From Ignavibacteriota bacterium (GTDB lineage Bacteria; Bacteroidota; Ignavibacteria; UBA10030): a stretch of 35,155 nt of DNA. Numbering within the stretch: the first letter of the stretch is position 1; each line of letters begins with the position of its first letter. Under the pieces are notes generated by a model. It did not search any database. It was not told the origin of the DNA and saw only the letters and a program-made list of their open reading frames with translations. The stretch spans positions 40,703 through 75,857 of the forward strand of contig PLMS01000069.1 of NCBI GenBank assembly GCA_003142575.1. Reading direction: 5' to 3'. The position numbers were made by a program, and so were the translations under genes. Shown here one piece after another: positions 1 to 7,614 of the stretch.

Positions 1-579
1 TTTGATCATACATGCGATAATTGGCAGCGGTGCTATAAAAACAGCGGGATTGAATCGGCAGTCAAAGATGCAGGGGGGAAAATTGCGCCGGGACATACCG
101 AAGGATATTACCACGAAATATCGATTCCTACAGGCAAGAGTATCACGAAAGCCAAAGAGCACGAGCTGCTTCTCAGCTCAGATGTCTTTATTAATGTTCC
201 TATTTTAAAAAATCATGGCGGAGCGCGCTTGACCATTACAATGAAAAATCAGATGGGAAATGTATGGGATAGGGGAACCTGGCATCGAACTGATCTGCAC
301 CAATGCATTGCAGATTATGCCACCTATCGCAAGCCGAACTTGAATATTGTTGATGCCTATTATGTCATGAAGCAAAACGGTCCTCGCGGTGTTTCCGTGG
401 AAGATGTTGTGACGATGAAATCGCTTCTCATTTCCACGGATATGGTCGCGATCGACACTGCTTCTGCGAAACTTTTTGGCATGGATCCGGCTGATGTGCG
501 ATATATTCAGATAGCTGCAGATCAAAAAATTGGTAGAATGGATTTGGAAAATCTTCGCATTAAGCGGCTGAGTGTATAA
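1..579 (+). CDS. DUF362 domain protein, 5' end missing
   Basis: The reading frame is open from base 1 and ends with TAA at 577-579, so about 192 C-terminal residues are present and the start lies outside the window. Near the visible beginning is a CDNW...CYKNSGI stretch, followed by VFINVPILKNH and a late DxxAAI-like helix (MVAIDTASAKLFGMDP), which together are typical of DUF362 proteins. The family's biochemical role is not settled; many members carry or sit beside 4Fe-4S ferredoxin modules. The next gene, 9 nt downstream, encodes a membrane polyferredoxin, and this pairing supports a shared electron-transfer role. The TAA overlaps a purine-rich AAGGTG that probably serves as ribosome-binding site for that gene. 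The internal ATG at 229 is not the real start, because conserved residues precede it. Confidence 0.85.
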   Translation, partial: FDHTCDNWQRCYKNSGIESAVKDAGGKIAPGHTEGYYHEISIPTGKSITKAKEHELLLSSDVFINVPILKNHGGARLTITMKNQMGNVWDRGTWHRTDLHQCIADYATYRKPNLNIVDAYYVMKQNGPRGVSVEDVVTMKSLLISTDMVAIDTASAKLFGMDPADVRYIQIAADQKIGRMDLENLRIKRLSV

Positions 580-588
580 GGTGACCGC

Positions 589-2145
589 TTGCAGTGGTTA
601 AAACGAATTCGCATTGTTGTTGCGATAATATTTTTTCTTGCATTAACCCTTCTCTTTCTTGACCTCGGTAATGTCATTCCTATTGGAATACATACGTTCT
701 TCGTATCGACACAGCTCGTACCATCATTCATGCGAACATTGGTCGTGTTAAGCAGTGCGTCATTTGGACTCTTCTTTGTTTTGGTCATAACCGTTCTCTT
801 TGGCAGAGTCTATTGTTCTACTCTCTGTCCGCTTGGGATTTTACAGGATATTGTCATCCGTATTGCGAAGCGAATGAATAGACGCCGTCGGTTTCGATAT
901 AAAGAACAGCATTATATTTTGCACTACTCCTTATTTGTTCTTACGGGAATTCTTGCGTTCTCTGGAAGTGTGATCCTGCTGAATTTATTCGAACCGTTTA
1001 GCAATTACGGTCGTATCCTTTCTAACCTGATGAGTCCTTTTGTTGTGTTAGCAAATAATGTGTTCGGATATATTCTTGGACTCTTCGGTTTTATGTTTCT
1101 CTTTCAAATTCCAATTCTTCACATCAACCCTGTTTCCGTGCTCGCTTCTCTCAGTATTTTAGCGGTGGTGACGTATCTCTCGTACAATCACGGAAGGTTG
1201 TTTTGTAATTTGCTTTGTCCGGCTGGAGCCTTTCTGGGGCTAGTCTCAAGGTTCTCATTTTTCAAAATTGTGATCGACGAAAATAATTGTAAAGAATGCG
1301 GATTGTGTGAACGAGTCTGCAAGGCAAACTGCATTCAGAGCAGTTCAATGGAAATTGATTTCGCTGCATGCATAGGTTGTTTCAATTGCCTTGCTGCTTG
1401 TCCGACGATAGGCATCAGTTATAAAGGAAGATGGACAAAACTATCAGACACATCCAAAGAAGCAGACAGCGGAAGGCGAAATGTATTAAAGATTTCAGTT
1501 TTACCTGCACTTGGTTTTCTGATGCCTGATGTTGGATTTAAGAGTGTAGTAGAAAAAAGTCAAAATGGATTTAACGAAAATCGTAAACATCCGATTTCGC
1601 CGCCCGGATCGTTGGGCGTGGAGAGATTTTCCACTCTTTGCACGGCTTGTCATCTGTGCATCAGTTCGTGTCCAACGCAAGTGTTGCTCCCGTCCTTCCT
1701 TGAATATGGAATTGCAGGTGTCTTTCAGCCGAAAATGAATTATGATGCCAGCTACTGCAACTTCGATTGTGTTCTTTGCAGCCAGGTATGTCCGACCGGC
1801 GCAATTCTGCCGCTTGATGTATCTTCAAAAAAAGAAGTACAGATCGGAAGAGCGCAATTTATTAAAGATGATTGTATCGTTGTTTCAAAGAAAAAAGATT
1901 GCGGAGCATGTTCGGAACATTGTCCGACCAAAGCTGTAAAAATGGTTCCGTATGAGAAAAAGCTTATGGTCCCAGAAGTCAATAACGAAATCTGCATTGG
2001 ATGCGGAGCCTGTGAACATGCCTGTCCTGTTCAACCGAGCAAAGCTATCTATGTGAGTGCCAATCAAATCCATCAGAAGGCAAAGAAGTCGCAGTCCAAA
2101 AAGGCAGAATCATCCTTCGATAGCTCGCAAGAATTTCCTTTCTAA
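589..2145 (+). CDS. Membrane polyferredoxin, NapH-like head fused to a multi-cluster ferredoxin tail
   Basis: This 518-residue protein starts with TTG, preceded by AAGGTG at 577-582. Residues 1 to about 225 hold several membrane helices and the two CxxxCP motifs (C76/C80 and C206/C210) typical of NapH/CcoG-like membrane ferredoxins. Cysteine-rich 4Fe-4S motifs follow from residue 234 (CKECGLCERVC, CIGCFNCLAAC). An RRNVLK segment at residues 296-301 precedes a short hydrophobic stretch and looks like an internal twin-arginine signal. More clusters follow (CTACHLC, CVLCSQVC, CGACSEHC, CIGCGACEHAC). The arrangement resembles a fusion of a NapH-type membrane subunit with a NapG-type Tat-exported ferredoxin. 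The role is probably electron transfer between the quinone pool and a partner redox protein; the adjacent DUF362 gene suggests a two-gene unit. The electron donor and acceptor are unknown. Confidence 0.82.
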   Translation: MQWLKRIRIVVAIIFFLALTLLFLDLGNVIPIGIHTFFVSTQLVPSFMRTLVVLSSASFGLFFVLVITVLFGRVYCSTLCPLGILQDIVIRIAKRMNRRRRFRYKEQHYILHYSLFVLTGILAFSGSVILLNLFEPFSNYGRILSNLMSPFVVLANNVFGYILGLFGFMFLFQIPILHINPVSVLASLSILAVVTYLSYNHGRLFCNLLCPAGAFLGLVSRFSFFKIVIDENNCKECGLCERVCKANCIQSSSMEIDFAACIGCFNCLAACPTIGISYKGRWTKLSDTSKEADSGRRNVLKISVLPALGFLMPDVGFKSVVEKSQNGFNENRKHPISPPGSLGVERFSTLCTACHLCISSCPTQVLLPSFLEYGIAGVFQPKMNYDASYCNFDCVLCSQVCPTGAILPLDVSSKKEVQIGRAQFIKDDCIVVSKKKDCGACSEHCPTKAVKMVPYEKKLMVPEVNNEICIGCGACEHACPVQPSKAIYVSANQIHQKAKKSQSKKAESSFDSSQEFPF

Positions 2146-2316
2146 TGCGAGAAACTATTTCCACCACTGAAATGTTTATGCTTTCGATGTAAAGAAATTA
2201 CATATCAGAGGACTATCAGCAGTGGTAACGACTATGGTTGTTCTTCTGGCATTCGGAGTGAATGTTCAACAAATTTTTAGGATAAATTATTTACGACTCA
2301 AGAAGTGTAGCACCTG

Positions 2317-3096
2317 GTGATGGTTCCAATGGATAGTGAAAAGATGGATGGAGGTCCAGTGCAATTCTATGATTCGCTTGCGAATGAATACGACGAATTA
2401 ACGGGATTCGCAGAGCGCTTCGATAAAGAACGTTCGACTTTTCAGATGCTCGTTCAAAAATACGATATGAAGATCGTCCTCGATGCGGGATGCGGCACGG
2501 GATTCCATTCAATTCTGCTTGCTCAACTCGGACTGCACGTGACAGCCACGGATATTTCGGAGCAAATGCTCCGGCAAGCAAAACGAAATGCAGAACACAT
2601 GAGCGTTCAGGTTGACACAATTCAAACGTCTTTTCAAGGCATGAATGAGTCTGTGCATAATAAATTCGATGCGGTCTTCTGTCTTGGCAATACACTCCCG
2701 CATGTATTAACAGAGGAAGAACTTATTCAGTCATTCAAGAGTTTTTGCGAACTATTGAATTCCGGTGGACGAGTATTCCTGCAGTTGCTGAATTACGACC
2801 GTATCCTTAATTTCCGCGAACGAATTCTCAACGTCAAGGAAGTGAATGATAAAATATTTGTTCGGTTTTATGATTACGAAAGAGAGAGCATCGTATTTAA
2901 TATCTTGACCATACAAAAGAGCGGCGGACAAATGGAACATTCTCTGAATTCTGTTCGGCTCTTTCCTTGGCGGTCATCGGATATCGTTCGCAGTTTAAAA
3001 GATGCCGGATTTCATAACGTAGAACTATTCGGCACGATGGCGCTGAATGCTTATAATGGATATTCATCGAAGGACTTGGTTGTCATCGCACAATAA
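2317..3096 (+). CDS. Class I SAM-dependent methyltransferase
   Basis: The protein has up to 259 residues with a Rossmann methyltransferase fold. The SAM-binding motif I reads LDAGCGTGFHS, motif II includes VTATDIS, and a VFCLGNTLPH stretch fits motif IV. The C-terminal half has the LLNSGGRVFLQLLNYDRIL strand typical of small-molecule methyltransferases. The substrate cannot be told from sequence. The start is uncertain: GTG 2317 and ATG 2320, 2329 and 2344 are in frame. GTG 2359, preceded by GGAGG at 2350-2354, would give the VQFYDSLANEYDELTGF start common in this family. A gap of about 170 nt separates it from the polyferredoxin, and 48 nt precede norB, so it may be transcribed alone. Confidence 0.85.
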   Translation: MMVPMDSEKMDGGPVQFYDSLANEYDELTGFAERFDKERSTFQMLVQKYDMKIVLDAGCGTGFHSILLAQLGLHVTATDISEQMLRQAKRNAEHMSVQVDTIQTSFQGMNESVHNKFDAVFCLGNTLPHVLTEEELIQSFKSFCELLNSGGRVFLQLLNYDRILNFRERILNVKEVNDKIFVRFYDYERESIVFNILTIQKSGGQMEHSLNSVRLFPWRSSDIVRSLKDAGFHNVELFGTMALNAYNGYSSKDLVVIAQ

Positions 3097-3144
3097 TAAA
3101 CCGATAGTTTAGATCAATAAAATTGCATTATACAGGAGTGATCT

Positions 3145-5367
3145 ATGAAACGTTATTGGGTAGCATTTGCTGCAGTTAATCTTATTGGATTCATGGTTTT
3201 AGGATGGGCAGGATGGCGGATCTATCAGGAAAAACCGCCAATACCGGAGACAGTCGTCACGTCTGATGGAAAAATCATAATTGCAGAAGGTGAGATCGGA
3301 GAAGGACAGAATGTTTGGCAGGCGATGGGAGGTATGGAACTTGGTTCTGTGTGGGGGCACGGCAGTTATGTGGCACCTGATTGGTCGGCCGATTGGCTCC
3401 ATCGTGAGTGCGAATTTATCCTGAATGCTTGGGCAAACAGCATCTATGGAAAAAAGTATGATGAATTACTTCCGGAACAAAAAGCGATGCTGCAATCACG
3501 TCTTGCAGAGTTGATGCGAAAGAATACATATAATGCAGTGACAGGAAATATTGTGATAGATCCAATTCGTGCGGCAGCATTTGAAGCAAACACGAAGCAC
3601 TTTTCACAGGTATTCTCAGAGGGTAAGTCCGAGTACGCAATTCCAAGCGGAGCGCTCAGTGATCCTGTAAAACTTCGCCAACTCTCGGCGTTTTTTTTCT
3701 GGACTTCATGGGCAGCATCGACCAATAGACCGGACGATGAAGTAACCTACACAAGCAACTGGCCACATGAAGATTTAGTCAATAACCATCCCACAGCTGA
3801 TGCAGTTGTGTGGACGGGTGTCAGTATTATTCTTCTCTTGGCCGGCATCGGAGCGATGGTGTGGTACCACATTTCACATTCAACTGAAACACTGCCAGAG
3901 ATAGTTCCGAAATCAGATCCATTATTTAACAGCGAGCATACCCCGTCTCAGAAGGCCACACTCAAGTACTTCTTTGTTGTGTCGGGATTGATCCTTGTGC
4001 AGATTCTTGTCGGAATTATTACGGCACATTATGGAGTGGAAGGAAATGGGTTCTATGGCATCCCGATGAGCAAGTGGCTCCCGTATGTATTAACTCGGAC
4101 ATGGCACGTTCAACTCGGTATTTTCTGGATTGCAACTGCATGGCTCGCGGCGGGGTTATATATTGCTCCGGCGGTCAGTAGGGTAGAAATGAAAGGACAG
4201 AGGTTAGGCGTTAATGTTCTTTTCGGTGCATTACTTCTTGTCGTGGTTGGTTCGCTCGTTGGAGAATTGCTCAGCATCAACCACAAATTATCCGGAGATA
4301 TGTGGTTTTATTTTGGTCATCAGGGATATGAATATATTGATCTTGGCCGGGTATGGCAAATTGCCCTCTCTGTTGGTTTACTGCTCTGGGTATATTTGAT
4401 CGGTCGAAACGTTCTTGTTGCCATACGCAGCAACGATGAACATAAATCACTCCTGGTTTTATTTCTCATTTCTGCCGTTGCCATAGGTGGATTTTACTTG
4501 GCAGGTTTGATGTGGGGGAAACATACGAATCTTGCCATCGCAGAATATTGGAGATGGTGGGTTGTGCATTTGTGGGTAGAAGGATTTTTTGAAGTCTTTG
4601 CGACGGTGGTTATCATTTTCATGTTTGCTCGATTGAAATTGATCCGCGTACAAACTGCAAATATGGCTGTAATCCTTTCTTCGACCGTCTATCTATCTGG
4701 GGGTATCATCGGTACTCTGCACCATCTTTATTTTTCCGGTACTCCAACCCCAGTGCTTGCGTTTGGTGCCGTGTTCAGCGCGCTCGAAGTGGTTCCGCTT
4801 GTACTAGCCGGATTTGAAGCATGGGAAAATCTGCAACTTTCTCGTGCTGCGGAATGGGTACAACGATACAAATGGCCAATATATTTCTTTATTTCAGTTG
4901 CCTTTTGGAATATGGTCGGAGCAGGGTTATTTGGTTTTATGATCAACCCGCCGATTGCACTCTACTATATGCAAGGATTGAACACAACACCTGTTCATGC
5001 ACATGCTGCATTATTCGGAGTTTATGGGATGCTCGGCATCGGGTTGATGCTCTTCTGTTTACGCGTAATGTGGATACAAAAAGAATGGAAGGAAAAAATG
5101 CTGAAGTTCTCTTTTTGGTCTCTCAACATAGGTTTGATGGCGATGGTTGTGGGGAGTTTACTGCCGGTCGGTCTTATGCAAACGTGGGCTTCGGTGAAAT
5201 ATGGGTACTGGTATGCACGCAGTGCCGAATTCCTCAATACACCGGTTGTGCAGGCATTCAAGTGGTCAAGGATTTTTGGTGATACGATCTTCGCGCTTGG
5301 TTCTATTGCCCTGGTGCTATTTGTTTTTGGATTAGTAACGGGACATTCTTTGAAGAAAGCGAAGTAG
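3145..5367 (+). CDS. norB: Quinol-dependent nitric oxide reductase (qNOR)
   Basis: This inner-membrane heme-copper superfamily enzyme reduces two NO to N2O using quinol. Its 740 residues are the usual qNOR length. An N-terminal helix is followed by a periplasmic cytochrome c-like domain with no CxxCH (residues about 40-215), as expected for the quinol-fed, single-subunit form. The catalytic residues known from cNOR are all visible: H321 in WHVQLGIFW (low-spin heme b), H475 and E479 in VVHLWVEGFFE (FeB site), H526/H527 in GTLHHLYFSG (FeB), and H618 and H620 in VHAHAALFG (heme b3 and heme b). The ATG at 3145 has a good AGGAG at 3134-3138, 6 nt upstream. The hemerythrin-like gene that follows supports a role in NO detoxification. 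Many such organisms use this enzyme without a full denitrification pathway; none of the other pathway genes is in this window. Confidence 0.95.
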   Translation: MKRYWVAFAAVNLIGFMVLGWAGWRIYQEKPPIPETVVTSDGKIIIAEGEIGEGQNVWQAMGGMELGSVWGHGSYVAPDWSADWLHRECEFILNAWANSIYGKKYDELLPEQKAMLQSRLAELMRKNTYNAVTGNIVIDPIRAAAFEANTKHFSQVFSEGKSEYAIPSGALSDPVKLRQLSAFFFWTSWAASTNRPDDEVTYTSNWPHEDLVNNHPTADAVVWTGVSIILLLAGIGAMVWYHISHSTETLPEIVPKSDPLFNSEHTPSQKATLKYFFVVSGLILVQILVGIITAHYGVEGNGFYGIPMSKWLPYVLTRTWHVQLGIFWIATAWLAAGLYIAPAVSRVEMKGQRLGVNVLFGALLLVVVGSLVGELLSINHKLSGDMWFYFGHQGYEYIDLGRVWQIALSVGLLLWVYLIGRNVLVAIRSNDEHKSLLVLFLISAVAIGGFYLAGLMWGKHTNLAIAEYWRWWVVHLWVEGFFEVFATVVIIFMFARLKLIRVQTANMAVILSSTVYLSGGIIGTLHHLYFSGTPTPVLAFGAVFSALEVVPLVLAGFEAWENLQLSRAAEWVQRYKWPIYFFISVAFWNMVGAGLFGFMINPPIALYYMQGLNTTPVHAHAALFGVYGMLGIGLMLFCLRVMWIQKEWKEKMLKFSFWSLNIGLMAMVVGSLLPVGLMQTWASVKYGYWYARSAEFLNTPVVQAFKWSRIFGDTIFALGSIALVLFVFGLVTGHSLKKAK

Positions 5368-5432
5368 AGATAGATTAGAGAAAAGGAATTTGGGATTAGA
5401 AATTATGATTGACAAACAGAAATGAGACACAC

Positions 5433-5969
5433 ATGAAACCAACAGAAATACTTATGCACGAGCATACAATCGTGCTCAAGATGCTTGAAGGCGCTGAACG
5501 ATTGGTGCAGACTTTCGAATCGACGCATCAAGTAGATACAGGCAAGGTTGAGAAGATTATCGATTTTTCCCGCAACTTTACAGATGGTTGTCACCATGAG
5601 AAAGAGGAGAGACACCTCTTTTCGCGGCTGCAGGAACGGGGAATGTCAAAGGAACAAGGGCCGATTGCAGTTATGCTTCACGAGCACAGCGTCGGACGAG
5701 AACTCATTCGCAGCTTGGAACAAGCACTTTACGATCATAAATTAGGAAAAATAGATGCAGCCGGAAGAATCACACAGTTCATACGTCAATACATTGAACT
5801 TCTGCGCGCTCATATTGCTAAGGAAAATAACGTTCTTTTTCCGATGAGCGGCAGATACTTGACACCGAAAGATCAAAGCTCTCTGGAAAGAGCATTTAAC
5901 GAGTTAGAAGAACGGGAAACGGGCAAAGGAGAACACGAAAGATTTCACCGCATAGCGTACGAACTATGA
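5433..5969 (+). CDS. Hemerythrin HHE-domain protein
   Basis: A cytosolic four-helix bundle protein with a likely non-heme di-iron site. Counting from the ATG at 5433 (178 residues), potential iron ligands are H11 in MHEH, H54/H55 and E58/E59 in CHHEKEE, H83/H85 in LHEH, and H127 and E131 in AHIAKEN, matching the HHE pattern. Such proteins bind O2 or NO or help repair iron-sulfur clusters under nitrosative stress. It follows norB by about 65 nt in the same direction, and the pair is a sensible NO-response unit. A TTG at 5409 would add eight residues (MTNRNETH), but the family normally begins just before the MHEH helix, so 5433 is preferred. No strong ribosome-binding site is seen for either start. 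Confidence 0.88.
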   Translation: MKPTEILMHEHTIVLKMLEGAERLVQTFESTHQVDTGKVEKIIDFSRNFTDGCHHEKEERHLFSRLQERGMSKEQGPIAVMLHEHSVGRELIRSLEQALYDHKLGKIDAAGRITQFIRQYIELLRAHIAKENNVLFPMSGRYLTPKDQSSLERAFNELEERETGKGEHERFHRIAYEL

Positions 5970-6061
5970 CAAAAAAATACTAAGAAAAAGGGGAAAAGAG
6001 GGTATTCTTCTGCCTGGGCACATTTCAGGTGAATAAAAAGAGACCGGAGAAGAGAAAAACC

Positions 6062-6090
6062 TTGACATAGAAGCATCCGAAGTATATTTT
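6062..6090 (+). promoter_or_regulatory. Possible sigma-70-like promoter
   Basis: TTGACA at 6062-6067 is followed, after 17 nt, by TATTTT at 6085-6090 (or after 15 nt by TATATT at 6083). It lies about 125 nt before the receiver-domain gene. If the host is a Bacteroidota member its main promoter consensus would differ, so this is weak. The rest of 5970-6215 shows no gene. Confidence 0.25.
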
Positions 6091-6215
6091 TAGAAAGAAA
6101 CTATCTTAGTTGTTCTTCAAATGTAAGAGATTTATTTCACGGATCGGGGCTGTCTCAAAGCTTCAACCTTCCACTATTTGATATACCGATAAGAAGTAAA
6201 CGACAAAACTGCATA

Positions 6216-6629
6216 ATGCGGAAAAAGAAACAAAGAAAGAAGGGGGTCTTGAAAACACGCAATGCAGTCCTTGTTGTTGAAGACGATGATAGTCTGCGGG
6301 AACTTCTGAAAACGATGCTTGAAGCACATGGTTTTAAAGTGCTCACAGCGACTGATGGTTTAGATGCCATAGAAGTATTCACAAAGAACAAAGAGAGTAT
6401 TGGAGTCGTCCTTTCCGATCTCGGTTTGCCTTACCTTGGCGGTTGGGATGCATTTCTCAGAATGAAGAAAATTAATCCAGAATTAAAAGGAATTCTTGCA
6501 AGCGGGTATTTTCACCCGAACGTGAAAGAAGAGATTATTAAATCTGGTGCAGAGAATTTTATCCAGAAACCGTACAATACTCCGGAAATTGTCGCGATGC
6601 TTCACAGAATGCTTGAAGAGGAAGAATAG
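6216..6629 (+). CDS. Stand-alone receiver (REC) domain protein
   Basis: The protein has 137 residues and is essentially one CheY-like receiver domain. The acidic pocket is E22/D23/D24 (VVEDDDS), the phospho-acceptor is D68 in VLSDLGLP, the switch serine is S96 in LASGY, and the conserved lysine is K118 in QKPY. There is no output domain. The sequence is closest in style to receiver domains at the C-terminus of hybrid histidine kinases (LPYLGGWDAFLRMKK, PYNTPEIVAMLHRML). A very basic leader (RKKKQRKK) precedes the domain. The ATG at 6216 has no clear ribosome-binding site, and a TTG at 6249 is an alternative. Upstream bases contain weak hints of a decayed kinase end (see findings). The partner kinase is not in the window. 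Confidence 0.85.
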   Translation: MRKKKQRKKGVLKTRNAVLVVEDDDSLRELLKTMLEAHGFKVLTATDGLDAIEVFTKNKESIGVVLSDLGLPYLGGWDAFLRMKKINPELKGILASGYFHPNVKEEIIKSGAENFIQKPYNTPEIVAMLHRMLEEEE

Positions 6630-6659
6630 AATATCTCTTTTTATAAAAACAGACCGACA

Positions 6660-6863
6660 CTATCTTTTTAAAATAGAACCAATCGTAAAAGCCGCAGAAG
6701 AGGATGGTCGGTAACCTGCCATGTGTTGATACGTGACTCGTCCAAAGAATAGAATTTCCACTGAATTGAGCAAACCGATGGCATATTCATTAAATTCTTC
6801 ATCCACGTTATGCTATTCAAATCCTTTGTTTGGTCCTTCAAAGAAGCCGTCAAGTGTAGCCAT
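6660..6863 (-). pseudogene. Remnant of a RibD/dihydrofolate-reductase-like gene
   Basis: Reading the minus strand from the ATG at 6861-6863 gives 67 codons with one in-frame TAG (codon 17, at 6813-6815). The peptide before it reads ATLDGFFEGPNKGFE; after it comes HNVDEEFNEYAIGLLNSV, then FFGRVTYQHMAGYRPSS, ending at TAG 6660-6662. This closely follows the N-terminal third of RibD C-terminal-domain (dihydrofolate reductase family) proteins, where the TAG position is usually Trp (a one-base change from TGG). The first beta strand and the C-terminal two thirds are missing. The ATG abuts the stop codon of the ICMT gene at 6864, so the fragment is joined directly to that gene. It is a dead remnant cut at both ends. 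Confidence 0.8.
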
Positions 6864-7430
6864 TTAAAAGATTCCAGGAATTAATCGCTTGGTCAATGCA
6901 CAGTAGTTGACGTACTCTTCACCGAAATTATCAAGAAGAGCTTTTTCCTCAACGCGGATCCTGTAGAGAAAAGCTGCGCATATCGGGAGAAAAATGATAA
7001 GTATGCTGAGATAATTAGAGAAAAATAGCCCAAGCCCAAAGAATGAAAGCAGACTGCCCGCGTATGCCGGATGACGGACAAAACGATAAATTCCTTTCGT
7101 GACTAATTGATGATTTCTTGTGATCGATATGTCTACCGTGAATTGATGTTTTAGAGAAATAATGGCTAACCAGCGGATAAGCAGACCACAAACAATGAGA
7201 ACCAGACCGGCAAACGGAAATAGAAGAGAATCATTTCCAATGTATCCAATCCGCTGAAAGCTGAGAAGGACGCCAATATTCACGGAGAGAGCAATGGTTA
7301 TCCACAATATACGGAGCGAAGATTTATCAAATCGCCTATCCGTTGATTGAGAGCGTCTCGTTCGAGCTAAAATAATCTCCGATCCTATCCAAAAGACAGA
7401 AACTGTTATAATGATGTTGCCTAAATTCAT
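6864..7430 (-). CDS. Isoprenylcysteine carboxyl methyltransferase (ICMT) family membrane protein
   Basis: This 188-residue membrane protein has four to five hydrophobic segments. The C-terminal catalytic core is that of the ICMT/PEMT family: LVTKGIYRFVRHPAYAG with R119-H120-P121, and EEKALLDNFGEEYVNY with E161-E162, which in the family bind SAM. Bacterial members methylate unknown small or lipid substrates; prenylated protein substrates are not implied. It is the last intact gene of the minus-strand cassette-like series and lies 34 nt after a GTTAGCT core at 7465-7471. A second, divergent member lies at 10629-11198. The ATG at 7428-7430 has only a weak purine stretch upstream. Confidence 0.88.
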   Translation of the reverse strand: MNLGNIIITVSVFWIGSEIILARTRRSQSTDRRFDKSSLRILWITIALSVNIGVLLSFQRIGYIGNDSLLFPFAGLVLIVCGLLIRWLAIISLKHQFTVDISITRNHQLVTKGIYRFVRHPAYAGSLLSFFGLGLFFSNYLSILIIFLPICAAFLYRIRVEEKALLDNFGEEYVNYCALTKRLIPGIF

Positions 7431-7464
7431 CTGCGTGTTTTCCTATGCTTGTTGGAAGCATTTC

Positions 7465-7584
7465 AGCTAACGGTTCGCAGGGACGTCTAATTTTCCTTTC
7501 TCTGCGCTTGGAGCAATGTGTCAACGAGCGAAATGTCTGACTTCAATACAGTTGATTTGTAATTCATTTTTATGCGTGTTAGGC
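7465..7584 (-). repeat. attC-like intergenic element 1 (after mgtA)
   Basis: Read on the minus strand, the segment begins with GCCTAAC (complement of 7578-7584), 30 nt after the mgtA stop, and ends with GTTAGCT (complement of 7465-7471), 34 nt before the next start codon. Flanking bases extend the inverted ends: GGAAGC at 7453-7458 and GCTTCC at 7588-7593. Its right end shares the exact 17-mer CATTTTTATGCGTGTTA (7565-7581) with 11431-11447. The 120-nt length and terminal boxes resemble an integron attC site, although GTTAGCT departs from GTTRRRY at one base. Confidence 0.45.
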
Positions 7585-7614
7585 GACGCTTCCAGTCTTT
7601 CATATATTTCCTCT

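Noticed and set aside
2-208. 68-residue plus-strand frame at the left edge
   Set aside because: The overlapping frame from base 1 gives a convincing DUF362 protein.
6668-6853. 61-residue minus-strand frame
   Set aside because: It is a shifted reading of the RibD-like remnant, whose true frame carries recognisable residues.
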